DNA from: Gammaproteobacteria bacterium
Lineage (GTDB): Bacteria > Pseudomonadota > Gammaproteobacteria > Woeseiales > Woeseiaceae
Direction of reading: 5' to 3'
Assembly (NCBI GenBank): GCA_002685275.1
Contig: NYWX01000057.1
Location: 1 to 39,436, forward strand
DNA: 39,436 nt
Shown piece by piece: positions 29,827-38,427 of this stretch. The position numbers were made by a program, and so were the translations under genes. How positions within the stretch are numbered: the stretch's first letter is position 1; each line of letters starts with the position of its first letter. A model generated the notes under the pieces. It was not told the origin of the DNA. It worked only from the letters and a program-made list of their open reading frames with translations, and made no database searches.

Positions 29827-30761
29827 CAGATTCTCACCCCTACTCTGAGACGAGCGCTACGAGATCTTCTGTTTTTAAGTACTTCAACATTTGATGCTGA
29901 AATTACTGTCTTTACTGTTTTAAGCTTTGGTTTAAATTCCTCGGGTACTTCTGGCATTCCACGATATTGTTCTGACTCACGTGACATATCACGCATAAAA
30001 CGCTTTACTATTCGATCCTCTAGAGAATGAAAACTTATTACACATAGACGTCCGCCTTTTTTCAAAGCATTCATTGACTGCAATAAAAATATTTCTAATT
30101 GATTGAGCTCACCATTAATGGCAATACGTATTGCTTGAAAGACTTTTGTTGCTGGATGTTTTTTCTTATTTCTTGTTGAGGCTGGTACTGCAGAGCTAAT
30201 AATTGATGCAAGTTGCAATGTTGTCTTTATTTGTGAGATTTTACGCGCATCACAAATAGCTTGAGCAATTCTTGAAGCGTGGGTTTCTTCGCCAAATTTT
30301 TTGAATATATTTATCAACTCTCTTTTTTCCATATTTGCAATGAAGTCACTTGCAGGTATGCCGGAGCTAGGATCCATACGCATATCTAGCGGCCCATCGC
30401 GTAAAAAACTGAATCCTCTATGGGCTTCATCCAGTTGCGGTGAAGAAACTCCCAGGTCAAATAGAAAACCATCAATTTCACCTTGCAAACATCTTTCTTC
30501 GATATACTTCTTAAGATTTCCACTCTCGCCCCTGATCAATTCAAATCGTGGATCGTTAGTCAAAACTTTTGGAGCTGAAGCTATTGCATCTGGGTCTCGA
30601 TCTATTCCAATCAACCGGCCATTAGAGTTAAGCCGCTTAAGTATCTCTCCACTGTGGCCACCACGACCAAAAGTTCCATCGATATAACAACCATCTTGTT
30701 TTATATCCAGTCCCTCGAGAACTGGTTCCAACAGCACCGGGACATGCTCGTTGCTGCTCAT
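29826..30761 (-). CDS. rsmH: 16S rRNA (cytosine-1402-N4) methyltransferase RsmH
   Basis: 311 residues. The SAM site G-T-F-G-R-G-G-H-S lies near 29-37, with H-V-P-V-L-L-E-P-V at the N-terminus and I-S-F-H-S-L-E-D-R-I-V-K near 245-256, all typical of RsmH/MraW. It makes the N4-methyl on C1402; the partner 2'-O-methylase RsmI is also in this window (33293-34123). It follows mraZ by 14 bases with AAAGG upstream. Confidence 0.97.
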   Translation of the reverse strand: MSSNEHVPVLLEPVLEGLDIKQDGCYIDGTFGRGGHSGEILKRLNSNGRLIGIDRDPDAIASAPKVLTNDPRFELIRGESGNLKKYIEERCLQGEIDGFLFDLGVSSPQLDEAHRGFSFLRDGPLDMRMDPSSGIPASDFIANMEKRELINIFKKFGEETHASRIAQAICDARKISQIKTTLQLASIISSAVPASTRNKKKHPATKVFQAIRIAINGELNQLEIFLLQSMNALKKGGRLCVISFHSLEDRIVKRFMRDMSRESEQYRGMPEVPEEFKPKLKTVKTVISASNVEVLKNRRSRSARLRVGVRI

Positions 30762-30775
30762 AAATAAATCAGCCT

Positions 30776-31225
30776 TTAAAATGAAATCAATTCAAGATCA
30801 GCGGGCATACCACTATCATCATCATCACTTAGCCATGCATCACGCTTTTCATTCCAAGTAGGTTCATCCCACAATTCAAATTTATTTCCTTGGCCAATCA
30901 AAATTGCGTTTCTATTTAGGCTAGCGAATTCCCTAAGCTCTCTTGAAACGAGGATTCGGCCATTTCCATCAATATCTACCTCAGTTGCGTAACCGACCAT
31001 AATCCTCACTATTCTGCGTGCAACTTTGTTCATACTCGGTAATCGCACTAATTTACGTTCGAGCTCTTCCCAATCTGGTAATGGATATAAAAGAAGGCAA
31101 TGATCTTTGTCCACTGTGACTATTAACTGCCCCTCGCAACGAGCTGAAAGACGCTCGCGGTAACGAGTAGGCACTGCCATGCGCCCTTTTGCATCAAGTG
31201 ATACTTTTGAAGCCCCTCTAAACAT
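30776..31225 (-). CDS. mraZ: Transcriptional regulator MraZ
   Basis: 149 residues, two tandem SpoVT/AbrB-like half-domains. Each carries the family's D-x-x-x-R loop: D-A-K-G-R near 12-16 and D-G-N-G-R near 81-85. In E. coli MraZ is a ring-forming DNA-binding protein that represses its own dcw promoter through TGGG repeats. Here mraZ is the second gene, 11 bases after ftsZ, with no room for its own promoter and no good ribosome binding site. Its operator must then lie ahead of ftsZ, where matching repeats are seen (32461-32492). Confidence 0.97.
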   Translation of the reverse strand: MFRGASKVSLDAKGRMAVPTRYRERLSARCEGQLIVTVDKDHCLLLYPLPDWEELERKLVRLPSMNKVARRIVRIMVGYATEVDIDGNGRILVSRELREFASLNRNAILIGQGNKFELWDEPTWNEKRDAWLSDDDDSGMPADLELISF

Positions 31226-31236
31226 CTTGATAAGGT

Positions 31237-32379
31237 CTAATCAGCTTGTCGACGAAGAAAAGCTGGAATATCTAATAACTCTTCTTGAAGACCTCCCTCT
31301 TCTGGTCTATCGCCCACAGCACGCTGACGTTGAACTGTAGGTTTATCCAATGTCTGATAATTAGGTTCTGACTTAGTATTTTTTTGTCGCACAATCTGCA
31401 TAGGCGCTTCGGAAGCAGCTGTTTGTTGACCCAAGCCGGTCGCTACAACTGTTACACGAATTCGATCATTCATCTCAGGATCTATAACCGTTCCAATCAC
31501 AACTGTTGCATCTGGTGAAGTATATTCTTTCACGGTGTTTCCAACTTCTTGAAACTCACCAATTGATAAATCTGTACCAGCCGTAACATTTACTAAAATA
31601 CCATTTGCTCCTGCCAAATTGATATCTTCCAGTAAAGGACTAGAAGCTGCAGCTTCAGCTGCTTCTCGAGCTCGATCTTCTCCAGAGGATGAACCAGAAC
31701 CCATCATTGCCATGCCCATCTCAGACATTACTGTTCGAACATCAGCAAAATCAACATTTATTAAGCCTGGTCGGGTTATCAATTCTGCGATTCCCTGGAC
31801 AGCGCCTTGAAGGACTTCATTTGCCGAGCGAAATGCATCTAGCAAAGTAGTTTCGCCGCCTAGGACCGCGAGTAACTTTTCATTAGGAATAGTAATTAAT
31901 GAATCGACATATTTACCAAGCTCTGTAATTCCATGCTCAGCTATTTGCATTCGCTTATTACCTTCCATATCAAAAGGTTTTGTAACAATTGCTACAGTTA
32001 AAATACCTAATTCCCTTGCAACCTGCGCAACAATTGGAGCAGCTCCTGTTCCAGTTCCTCCTCCCATGCCAGCCGTAATAAACAACATGTCCGCACCCTC
32101 AATAACTTCAAGAATTCGATCACGATCTTCCATTGCTGCTTGACGACCGATATCAGGATCTGCTCCAGCACCAAGTCCTTTTGTAATATTGCAACCGATT
32201 TGCAATGAAGTTCTAACTTGTGATCCTTGAAGTGCTTGAGAATCTGTATTTGCACAAATAAAATCTACACCTTCAATACCAGTTTCAACCATGTGCGCTA
32301 CCGCATTACCGCCACCCCCACCGACACCGATCACCTTGATGACTGCAGTTGAGCTGTGCGCATCCATTAATTCAAACAT
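31237..32379 (-). CDS. ftsZ: Cell division protein FtsZ (placed at the head of the dcw cluster)
   Basis: 380 residues (383 in E. coli), tubulin-like GTPase. N-terminal G-V-G-G-G-G-G-N-A, tubulin signature G-G-G-T-G-T-G at 106-112, T7 loop N-V-D-F-A-D near 209-214 and the C-terminal peptide L-D-I-P-A-F-L-R-R that binds FtsA, ZipA and ZapD. It forms the cytokinetic ring. GGAGGA (32392-32387) lies 7 bases before the ATG, the strongest ribosome binding site noticed in the cluster. The usual place is between ftsA and lpxC; here it precedes mraZ and heads the operon. The protein itself looks complete and ordinary. Confidence 0.99.
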   Translation of the reverse strand: MFELMDAHSSTAVIKVIGVGGGGGNAVAHMVETGIEGVDFICANTDSQALQGSQVRTSLQIGCNITKGLGAGADPDIGRQAAMEDRDRILEVIEGADMLFITAGMGGGTGTGAAPIVAQVARELGILTVAIVTKPFDMEGNKRMQIAEHGITELGKYVDSLITIPNEKLLAVLGGETTLLDAFRSANEVLQGAVQGIAELITRPGLINVDFADVRTVMSEMGMAMMGSGSSSGEDRAREAAEAAASSPLLEDINLAGANGILVNVTAGTDLSIGEFQEVGNTVKEYTSPDATVVIGTVIDPEMNDRIRVTVVATGLGQQTAASEAPMQIVRQKNTKSEPNYQTLDKPTVQRQRAVGDRPEEGGLQEELLDIPAFLRRQAD

Positions 32380-32460
32380 TGTGACTTCCTCCGCTTATTA
32401 AATAAGACTCAATAAATATCACTTTGAACAAGTTATAAGCCTTATAGCGTAATATCCACG

Positions 32461-32492
32461 CCATTAAGCCCATTTACTCCCACTTTTTTCCA
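32461..32492 (-). promoter_or_regulatory. Putative MraZ operator upstream of ftsZ
   Basis: On the minus strand TGG-starting 5-base units begin at 32492 (TGGAA), 32482 (TGGGA) and 32472 (TGGGC), exactly 10 bases apart, which is the TGGGN repeat with 5-base spacers described for MraZ in E. coli. A fourth, off-phase TGG begins at 32463. The repeats start just after the predicted transcription start of the ftsZ promoter. Sequence and spacing are seen directly; binding by MraZ is inferred. Confidence 0.72.
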
Positions 32493-32501
32493 CATTTGAA
32501 C

Positions 32502-32530
32502 ACTATAGAGATGCCCTTTATTATGTGCAA
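32502..32530 (-). promoter_or_regulatory. Sigma70-type promoter for ftsZ-mraZ and the dcw cluster
   Basis: TTGCAC (32530-32525) and TATAGT (32507-32502) on the minus strand are separated by exactly 17 bases. Transcription would start near 32495, giving a 5' leader of about 115 bases ahead of ftsZ that contains the TGG(G) repeats. It is the best promoter match seen in this 420-base spacer. Confidence 0.65.
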
Positions 32531-32716
32531 CAACAAGCACTAATTAATTGTTGCTGTACAGTTACTTAGAGGTAATGTGATAATCTAAAAAGGATAAAAA
32601 AGAGAGTGACGGTACTAAATAAATCAATAATTTATAGATTCTTTTTAAATACGAACTTACTACAAAACATAAATTCACGGTAATCTATTATTTCAATTAA
32701 AAATATAGTGATATGT

Positions 32717-32729
32717 GCGCAAATTGCGC
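32717..32729. repeat. GC-rich palindrome between rnpB and ftsZ
   Basis: GCGCAA-A-TTGCGC is a perfect palindrome with one central base, standing out in AT-rich sequence. On the minus strand it is followed within about 10 bases by TATATTTTTAATT. It could be an operator or help stop read-through from rnpB towards ftsZ. Nothing else convincing was seen between 32531 and 32797. Confidence 0.35.
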
Positions 32730-32797
32730 GCTCCAGTTGATTGATTGAGAATAAAAAAATAATGCATCTACATGATTTTTATAAAAAAAATAAAAAT

Positions 32798-33177
32798 GAG
32801 AAAGCCAGAGTTAGTAATAAGCCGGGTTCTGTCTTGGACAACCATTCATCTAGGATGATTGTCACCAATCACCTCAAGCAACCTACCCGGGAGTCCGCTC
32901 GGAACTGACGGTGCAAAATTTGCTTGCTTACCCCCCTATTTGGTCTTGCTCCGGGTGGGGTTTACCATGCCACGAACTGTCACCAGTCGCGCGGTGTGCT
33001 CTTACCACACCTTTTCACCCTTACCTATACAATCTAACGATTATAAAGGCGGTATATTTTCTGTGGTACTTTCCGTAGGCTCGCGCCTCCCAGGCATTAC
33101 CTGGCACCCTGTCCGATGGAGCCCGGACTTTCCTCTATAAAAAATATAGCGATTGTCTAACTAACTCTAACTTTCTC
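32798..33177 (-). ncRNA. rnpB: RNase P RNA (bacterial type A)
   Basis: On the minus strand the conserved blocks are GAGGAAAGTCCGGGCTCC near the 5' end, GGTAAGGGTGAAAAGGTG and CACCGCGCGACTGG in the middle, GGTAAACCCCACCCGGAGCA, and AGACAGAACCCGGCTTA near the 3' end. The ends chosen are the outer edges of P1, which pairs over 18 positions (33177-33160 with 32815-32798, two G-U pairs). A T-rich stretch follows, so the long P1 may also act as the terminator. The RNA processes tRNA 5' ends with the RnpA protein. A GC-rich CGCCGCC just upstream of the 5' end, after TAGACT, resembles a discriminator, but the -35 is unclear. Confidence 0.97.
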
Positions 33178-33292
33178 GGCGGCGAGTCTACTTCATTTTG
33201 AAAATATTATTTGTAATAATTCACACTAATTGTGATTTATTTTTTATTATAATATCTGAAAATCAAGTTAGATTTAGCCTGATGAAAGGCAA

Positions 33293-34123
33293 TTAATTCT
33301 TAAGTTTTAAGATTCTCTTGTATAAAATATTTCGCTTATAGCCAGAGACTTCAGCCGCAATCTTTGCTGCATCTTTTGCAGATAAATATTTATTTAGAAC
33401 ATCCAATAGGTGATTAACTTCAAAAAAAGGATCATTTTTTTTTGCTGATCCAGAAACTACAATTACAAACTCCCCTTTCTGTAAAATAGTGCCATCACTA
33501 ATTTGCCTATGAAGCTCTCCAAGTGAAGTATTTACACATTGCTCGTAAATCTTTGTTAATTCACGAGCAATAAATGCCTTTCTTTCTGAGCCAAAAATAT
33601 TAACCATATCCTCCAGGCATTCGGCAACTCGATGCACCGCTTCATAAATTATTATTGTGCGGCTTTCATTAACAAGCTTTTCAAACCACTTTATTCTTGC
33701 TGTTCGCTTTGATGGTGCAAAGCCTTCAAAGCAAAAACGATCCGCTGGTATACCCGCAACAGACAGCGCTGCAATAGCAGCATTTGAACCTGGAATTGGA
33801 GAAACAGGAATATGATTTTCGTGTGCTGCACAAACTAGTAAGAATCCTGGATCATTGATTAAAGGAGTTCCTGCATCGCAAACCATTGCCACATTCTCAC
33901 CTAGCTCAAGTCTTTGAATTACTTTTTTAACAATTTTTTCTTCATTGAAGTCATGCAATGATATAATTTTTTTCTTGTGGCCAATATATGTTAGTAATCT
34001 TTGAGTTCGCCTAGTATCCTCAGCTGCAATAAAGCTAACTTTGGAGAGCATCTTGTGTGCTCTAGGTGAGAGATCTTCAAGATTACCAATTGGCGTTGCT
34101 ACAATGAAAAGTGTACCCGTCAT
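33293..34123 (-). CDS. rsmI: 16S rRNA (cytidine-1402-2'-O) methyltransferase RsmI
   Basis: 276 residues, tetrapyrrole-methylase fold. V-A-T-P-I-G-N-L-E-D-L-S-P-R-A at the N-terminus, A-E-D-T-R near 34-38 and C-D-A-G-T-P-L-I-N-D-P-G near 80-91 are diagnostic. It methylates the ribose of C1402, complementing RsmH. AAGG lies about 10 bases before the ATG. It is divergent from lpoA (47 bases between starts), the standard arrangement, and is followed on the same strand by rnpB. Confidence 0.97.
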   Translation of the reverse strand: MTGTLFIVATPIGNLEDLSPRAHKMLSKVSFIAAEDTRRTQRLLTYIGHKKKIISLHDFNEEKIVKKVIQRLELGENVAMVCDAGTPLINDPGFLLVCAAHENHIPVSPIPGSNAAIAALSVAGIPADRFCFEGFAPSKRTARIKWFEKLVNESRTIIIYEAVHRVAECLEDMVNIFGSERKAFIARELTKIYEQCVNTSLGELHRQISDGTILQKGEFVIVVSGSAKKNDPFFEVNHLLDVLNKYLSAKDAAKIAAEVSGYKRNILYKRILKLKN

Positions 34124-34170
34124 TAAATTTGAACCTTATGATGAGATAAATTTAGAGAAATAACTACCCG

Positions 34171-36126
34171 ATGAATAAACAAAAACATCCTGCAAGAAGA
34201 TCTATAACATTAATTAATATTTTATCAATATTACTGATTATGTTTTTTCTCGGAGCTTGTCAATCATCAGGTATAAATCGTCTATCAAGTTCAGGTGAAA
34301 ATCGTGCATTAGAACTTGCAAACAATGCCCGTCATGAAGATGCAGCAAACATTTATATTAGTCTGGCCGAAGATGCAAATCGTTCCAAGAAAGAACGTCT
34401 TGTACTTTTAGCTATTGAACAATGGTTGGATGCTGGAAATTTATCTAAAGCAGAACAAGCAAATATTAATATACAGCCTTTATCTAACAGTTCATTAACC
34501 TTTATCTCTGAGACAAACTCAGCAGCCTTTAATCTATATCGTGGCAATGCGGAAAAGGCACTCGAAATTTTAAACCCCATGAGTGAAAAAACTTTGCCAT
34601 TAAGGGATAGACTGCGCGTCGAGATGTTACGAGCAGATGCATGGATTCAGAAAAAGAATCCGGCTCGTGCAATCGAATTAATGGAGCTCCGCGAAGCATG
34701 GATCTCTGATCCGGATCAAATTAAAACAAATCGCAACCGTCTCTGGAAAGGACTTTTATACAGCGATCCAAAAATATTGCGCAATGCTCTTGACGGTGAA
34801 ATTGATGAACAAACGCGTGCTTGGTTGAATCTTGGCTTACTTGCAGCATCTACAGGACAACAAGGTATTGGATGGAATAATGGTTTATTTCGATGGCGAA
34901 TTGCAAACCCGAGTCATCCTGCACTTACTGCTATCGATGAAAAAAAAATATTTGATGACGAATTACTTATTTACCCAAAAAAAATAGCGCTAATTTTATC
35001 TCTCAGTGGGCATACTGGCAAACCGGGTGAAGCAATTAAAAATGGTTTTTTCGGGGCTTATTTTGCTGCAGCATCAGTATTAGATGATCAACAATCCATT
35101 CAAATATACAACATTGACTTTGAGGGAGATGCGAGTAAGGCTTATCAGAAAGCGGTATCGAATGGCGCTGAATTTATTGTTGGGCCTCTACTGAAAAAAA
35201 ATGTTAATGAACTGATAAATAACACTTTAATTTCTATCCCAGTATTAACATTGAATTATCTTTTAAATGATATTCCTACACCGCCAAATTTTTATCAATT
35301 TGCACTTGCCCCCGAAGATGAAGTGTTATCAACCGCTAAGCGTGTGCTTGGTGATGGATATAATCGAGCAGTTGCGTTAGTTCCAGATAATGATTGGGGT
35401 CGACGTGTTTTGCAAAGCTTTACAATTGAATTTGAAGATCTTGGTGGATCAATATTAGATTATCAAATATACCCTTTAGAAAAACAAGATTTTTCAAATG
35501 AAATTGAAGATCTTATGGGTCTTTCAAATAGTTTAAATCGTTATCAACGTTTACGTGAAAATATTGGAAATAATTTACAATTCAACCCGCGAAGACGTCA
35601 AGATGCAGAGATAATTTTTCTTGCTGCAGCAGCCGGGCCTGGTCGATTGCTTAAGTCGCAACTCAAATTTCATTATTCTGGGGATATACCAGTATATTCA
35701 ACTTCATCTATTTATTCTCTTGATGGTCGATCAAATGCAGATTTAAACGGTATTATGTTTGCAGACATACCTTGGCTAATTGATCCACAACCATGGGTTA
35801 GATATTTACCTGAAATTTACTCTAAGAATTGGCCTGAAGAAAAGCGTCTTAGTCGATTGCATGCAATGGGCTATGATGCATACAACTTAGTTACAGCTTT
35901 GTTTGCAAATCAGAATAATGGTATGAATGAATTGAATGGTGCAACAGGTAGTTTGTTTCTGGACCAGCAAGGTCGCATTCATCGTCGTTTAGCCTGGGCT
36001 CAATTTCAGGGTGGTCAGACTATTGCTTTACCTAATCAGGAAGATATAGGTGGTCCAATTCAAGATAATTCTAGTTTTAGCAAAGATATAAATTCAACAA
36101 TTAAAGAAACATTTTTAAACGATTAA
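34171..36126 (+). CDS. lpoA: Penicillin-binding protein activator LpoA
   Basis: 651 residues (678 in E. coli). Signal peptide with lipobox L-G-A-C, acylated Cys30. The N-terminal half (about 40-250) is helical and TPR-like; the C-terminal half (about 265-620) has the periplasmic-binding-protein-like fold (K-I-A-L-I-L-S-L-S-G onward). LpoA sits in the outer membrane and stimulates PBP1A. The rsmI-lpoA divergence supports the name. Confidence 0.92.
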   Translation: MNKQKHPARRSITLINILSILLIMFFLGACQSSGINRLSSSGENRALELANNARHEDAANIYISLAEDANRSKKERLVLLAIEQWLDAGNLSKAEQANINIQPLSNSSLTFISETNSAAFNLYRGNAEKALEILNPMSEKTLPLRDRLRVEMLRADAWIQKKNPARAIELMELREAWISDPDQIKTNRNRLWKGLLYSDPKILRNALDGEIDEQTRAWLNLGLLAASTGQQGIGWNNGLFRWRIANPSHPALTAIDEKKIFDDELLIYPKKIALILSLSGHTGKPGEAIKNGFFGAYFAAASVLDDQQSIQIYNIDFEGDASKAYQKAVSNGAEFIVGPLLKKNVNELINNTLISIPVLTLNYLLNDIPTPPNFYQFALAPEDEVLSTAKRVLGDGYNRAVALVPDNDWGRRVLQSFTIEFEDLGGSILDYQIYPLEKQDFSNEIEDLMGLSNSLNRYQRLRENIGNNLQFNPRRRQDAEIIFLAAAAGPGRLLKSQLKFHYSGDIPVYSTSSIYSLDGRSNADLNGIMFADIPWLIDPQPWVRYLPEIYSKNWPEEKRLSRLHAMGYDAYNLVTALFANQNNGMNELNGATGSLFLDQQGRIHRRLAWAQFQGGQTIALPNQEDIGGPIQDNSSFSKDINSTIKETFLND

Positions 36127-36744
<618 letters not shown>

Positions 36745-37042
36745 AAAAACCAATTACACTGCTCTATAATTTAAAAATTTTTAGCTTTATTTTTATAATT
36801 TTAGATGACCGTGAGGTTTAATTTCTTTTATCTCTAATTCAGGATTCTCTGCCAGAAATAAGTTATTTTGATTTTCCTTAGCGTCTTGTGAAAAATTCAC
36901 CCTGACCATTCTTACATAGCTCGAGTCAAACTCAGTCTTTTTGAAATTTTTTTTGTTAGCAATTTTTTAGATTCTTACTGGTATTAAATTTTTTAATTTA
37001 TACCTTAATTTATATGCTGAAGATTACAAATAAAATAAAAAA
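36745..37042. other. Spacer between diaA and sspA; sspB not present
   Basis: 298 bases, very AT-rich, lying downstream of both convergent neighbours. In many gammaproteobacteria sspB follows sspA at this place, but no SspB-length frame is present. An imperfect AT-rich hairpin around 36760-36805 followed by T residues may terminate diaA. A 38-codon frame on the minus strand is listed separately. Nothing else recognisable. Confidence 0.5.
36793..36909 (-). CDS. Possible 38-residue open frame or relic downstream of sspA
   Basis: ATG at 36909-36907, stop at 36795-36793. The product is hydrophilic, starting M-V-R-V-N-F-S-Q-D-A and ending K-P-H-G-H-L-K-L, with more even codon use than the poly-A/T flanks. 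The frame stays open about 20 codons further upstream, back to a stop, without an ATG. There is no clear ribosome binding site. Its place, where sspB is expected, and its P-x-x-x-L-K-type end invite comparison with the SspB tail, but the resemblance is too weak to name it. It may be chance. Confidence 0.2.
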   Translation of the reverse strand: MVRVNFSQDAKENQNNLFLAENPELEIKEIKPHGHLKL

Positions 37043-37672
37043 TTAAAGACGCATCTCTTCCTCTAGTTCAGTCATACTTTCCTTAAAAGATGGACGCTCG
37101 AAAATACGATCCATATAATCTGTTATTGGTTCAGCATCCTTACCTAAATCGATGCCATATATTGGCAAGCGCCATAATAAAGGTGCAATTGTACAATCAA
37201 CCAAAGAAAAATCTTCACTTAAGAAATGTGGACGCGCGCCAAATAATTCGGTGCTTTGCAAAATGCTTTCACGCAACATTTTTCTTGCCTTAGTTCCTAA
37301 TTTTCCGTCAGGGCTAGTTTCTACTTGCTCAGCAATAGAGTACCAATCTGTCTCAATACGAAAAAGTACCAAACGGAATTGGGCGCGTGTGACTGGATCA
37401 ACAGGCATAAGTGGTGGGTGAGGAAAGCGCTCGTCTAAATATTCAATAATCACACGTGAGTCATAAAGTGTTAAATCACGATCTACAAGAGTTGGTACAC
37501 TATGATAAGGATTTAAATCCATAAGATCTTCAGGTAAATTGGGACCCGGAATATTTGAAATTTTGATATTTATATTCTTTTCAGATAACACCAGTCTTGT
37601 TCGGTGACTGTGAATATCTGTAGGCCGTGAAAATAATGTCATTATTGATCTACGATTAGGTATTACTCTCAT
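37043..37672 (-). CDS. sspA: Stringent starvation protein A
   Basis: 209 residues, glutathione S-transferase fold without expected catalysis. The N-terminus N-R-R-S-I-M-T-L-F-S-R-P-T-D-I-H-S-H matches SspA closely; N-P-Y-H-S-V-P-T-L-V-D and D-S-R-V-I-I-E-Y-L-D follow. SspA binds RNA polymerase and lowers H-NS in stress. The start overlaps the petC stop as TAATG (37674-37670), and petABC-sspA is a conserved order in beta- and gammaproteobacteria. Confidence 0.95.
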   Translation of the reverse strand: MRVIPNRRSIMTLFSRPTDIHSHRTRLVLSEKNINIKISNIPGPNLPEDLMDLNPYHSVPTLVDRDLTLYDSRVIIEYLDERFPHPPLMPVDPVTRAQFRLVLFRIETDWYSIAEQVETSPDGKLGTKARKMLRESILQSTELFGARPHFLSEDFSLVDCTIAPLLWRLPIYGIDLGKDAEPITDYMDRIFERPSFKESMTELEEEMRL

Positions 37673-38427
37673 TATTTAACATCCCTCCATATTTGTTTCT
37701 TCAGCATTCTGGCAAGAATTAAGAAGAAGATAAGGTATGCGATTACCCACTTACCTAATGTTATTCGAAATCCGCGAACTGGCTCTGAGATGTAAGAAAG
37801 AAAATTAACTGTGTCACGCACAAATTCTTCATAATCTTCAGAATCCATTATTCCAGGCGATATTTGTTTAAATTCACTAAATGAAATAGTTTCTGATCCA
37901 TCAATATTTTTATGGCTCTCAAAATTTGCAGATTGATGTCCCTGCAATTCCCATAAAACGTGCGGCATACTGGTTCCTGGTAAAACTATATTATCGACAC
38001 CAGTTGGGCTCTCGCTATCAACGTAAAAACCTTTAAGAAAATTAAAAATATAATCTACGCCTTTAGCGCGAGCCATGAGAGATAAATCAGGAGGAGCTGT
38101 TCCATACCATAGTGCTGCATCCTCATTCGACATCGATGTTTGAATTGTGTCAAAGATATTTTGAGCATTAAACATCAAATTTTCTTTCAGTATATCTTCT
38201 GATAGATCAAGATCTTTACCGATTGTCTGATAGCGCACGTATTTTGCTGAATGACATCCAGAACAATAGTTCATGAAATTAGCAGCACCGCGCTGTAGTG
38301 AGCTTATGCTATTTGAGTCAATATCTGCCGACTCTAGCTCAACGCCACTGCTAGCGGCTAGACCCGGAACTGAAAACAAGTATAAAGTTGCAATCAAAAG
38401 GCTATTGATGACCTTAGGTCTAGCCAT
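37672..38427 (-). CDS. petC: Cytochrome c1 of the bc1 complex
   Basis: 251 residues. Signal peptide (1 to about 25), haem motif C-S-G-C-H near 55-59, the axial methionine probably in L-P-G-T-S-M-P-H, and a C-terminal membrane anchor (about 225-243) ending in basic residues. It passes electrons from the Rieske protein to soluble cytochrome c. Overlaps petB by 8 bases. Confidence 0.96.
   Translation of the reverse strand: MARPKVINSLLIATLYLFSVPGLAASSGVELESADIDSNSISSLQRGAANFMNYCSGCHSAKYVRYQTIGKDLDLSEDILKENLMFNAQNIFDTIQTSMSNEDAALWYGTAPPDLSLMARAKGVDYIFNFLKGFYVDSESPTGVDNIVLPGTSMPHVLWELQGHQSANFESHKNIDGSETISFSEFKQISPGIMDSEDYEEFVRDTVNFLSYISEPVRGFRITLGKWVIAYLIFFLILARMLKKQIWRDVK

Noticed and set aside
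30301..30687. 128-codon plus-strand frame opposite rsmH
   Set aside because: Shadow of a conserved gene, no initiation signals, no recognisable domain.
32859..33140. 93-codon plus-strand frame in the 32.9-33.1 kb region
   Set aside because: It lies wholly antisense to the RNase P RNA, whose conserved blocks explain the lack of stops and the higher G+C.
33246..33251. Perfect TATAAT on the minus strand as the rnpB promoter
   Set aside because: It would place the start some 60 bases before the RNA and has no -35 at a suitable distance; AT-rich sequence makes this word common.
33277..33290. GCCT-n6-AGGC hairpin between rsmI and rnpB as a terminator
   Set aside because: Only a 4-bp stem and no proper T-run; too weak to call.
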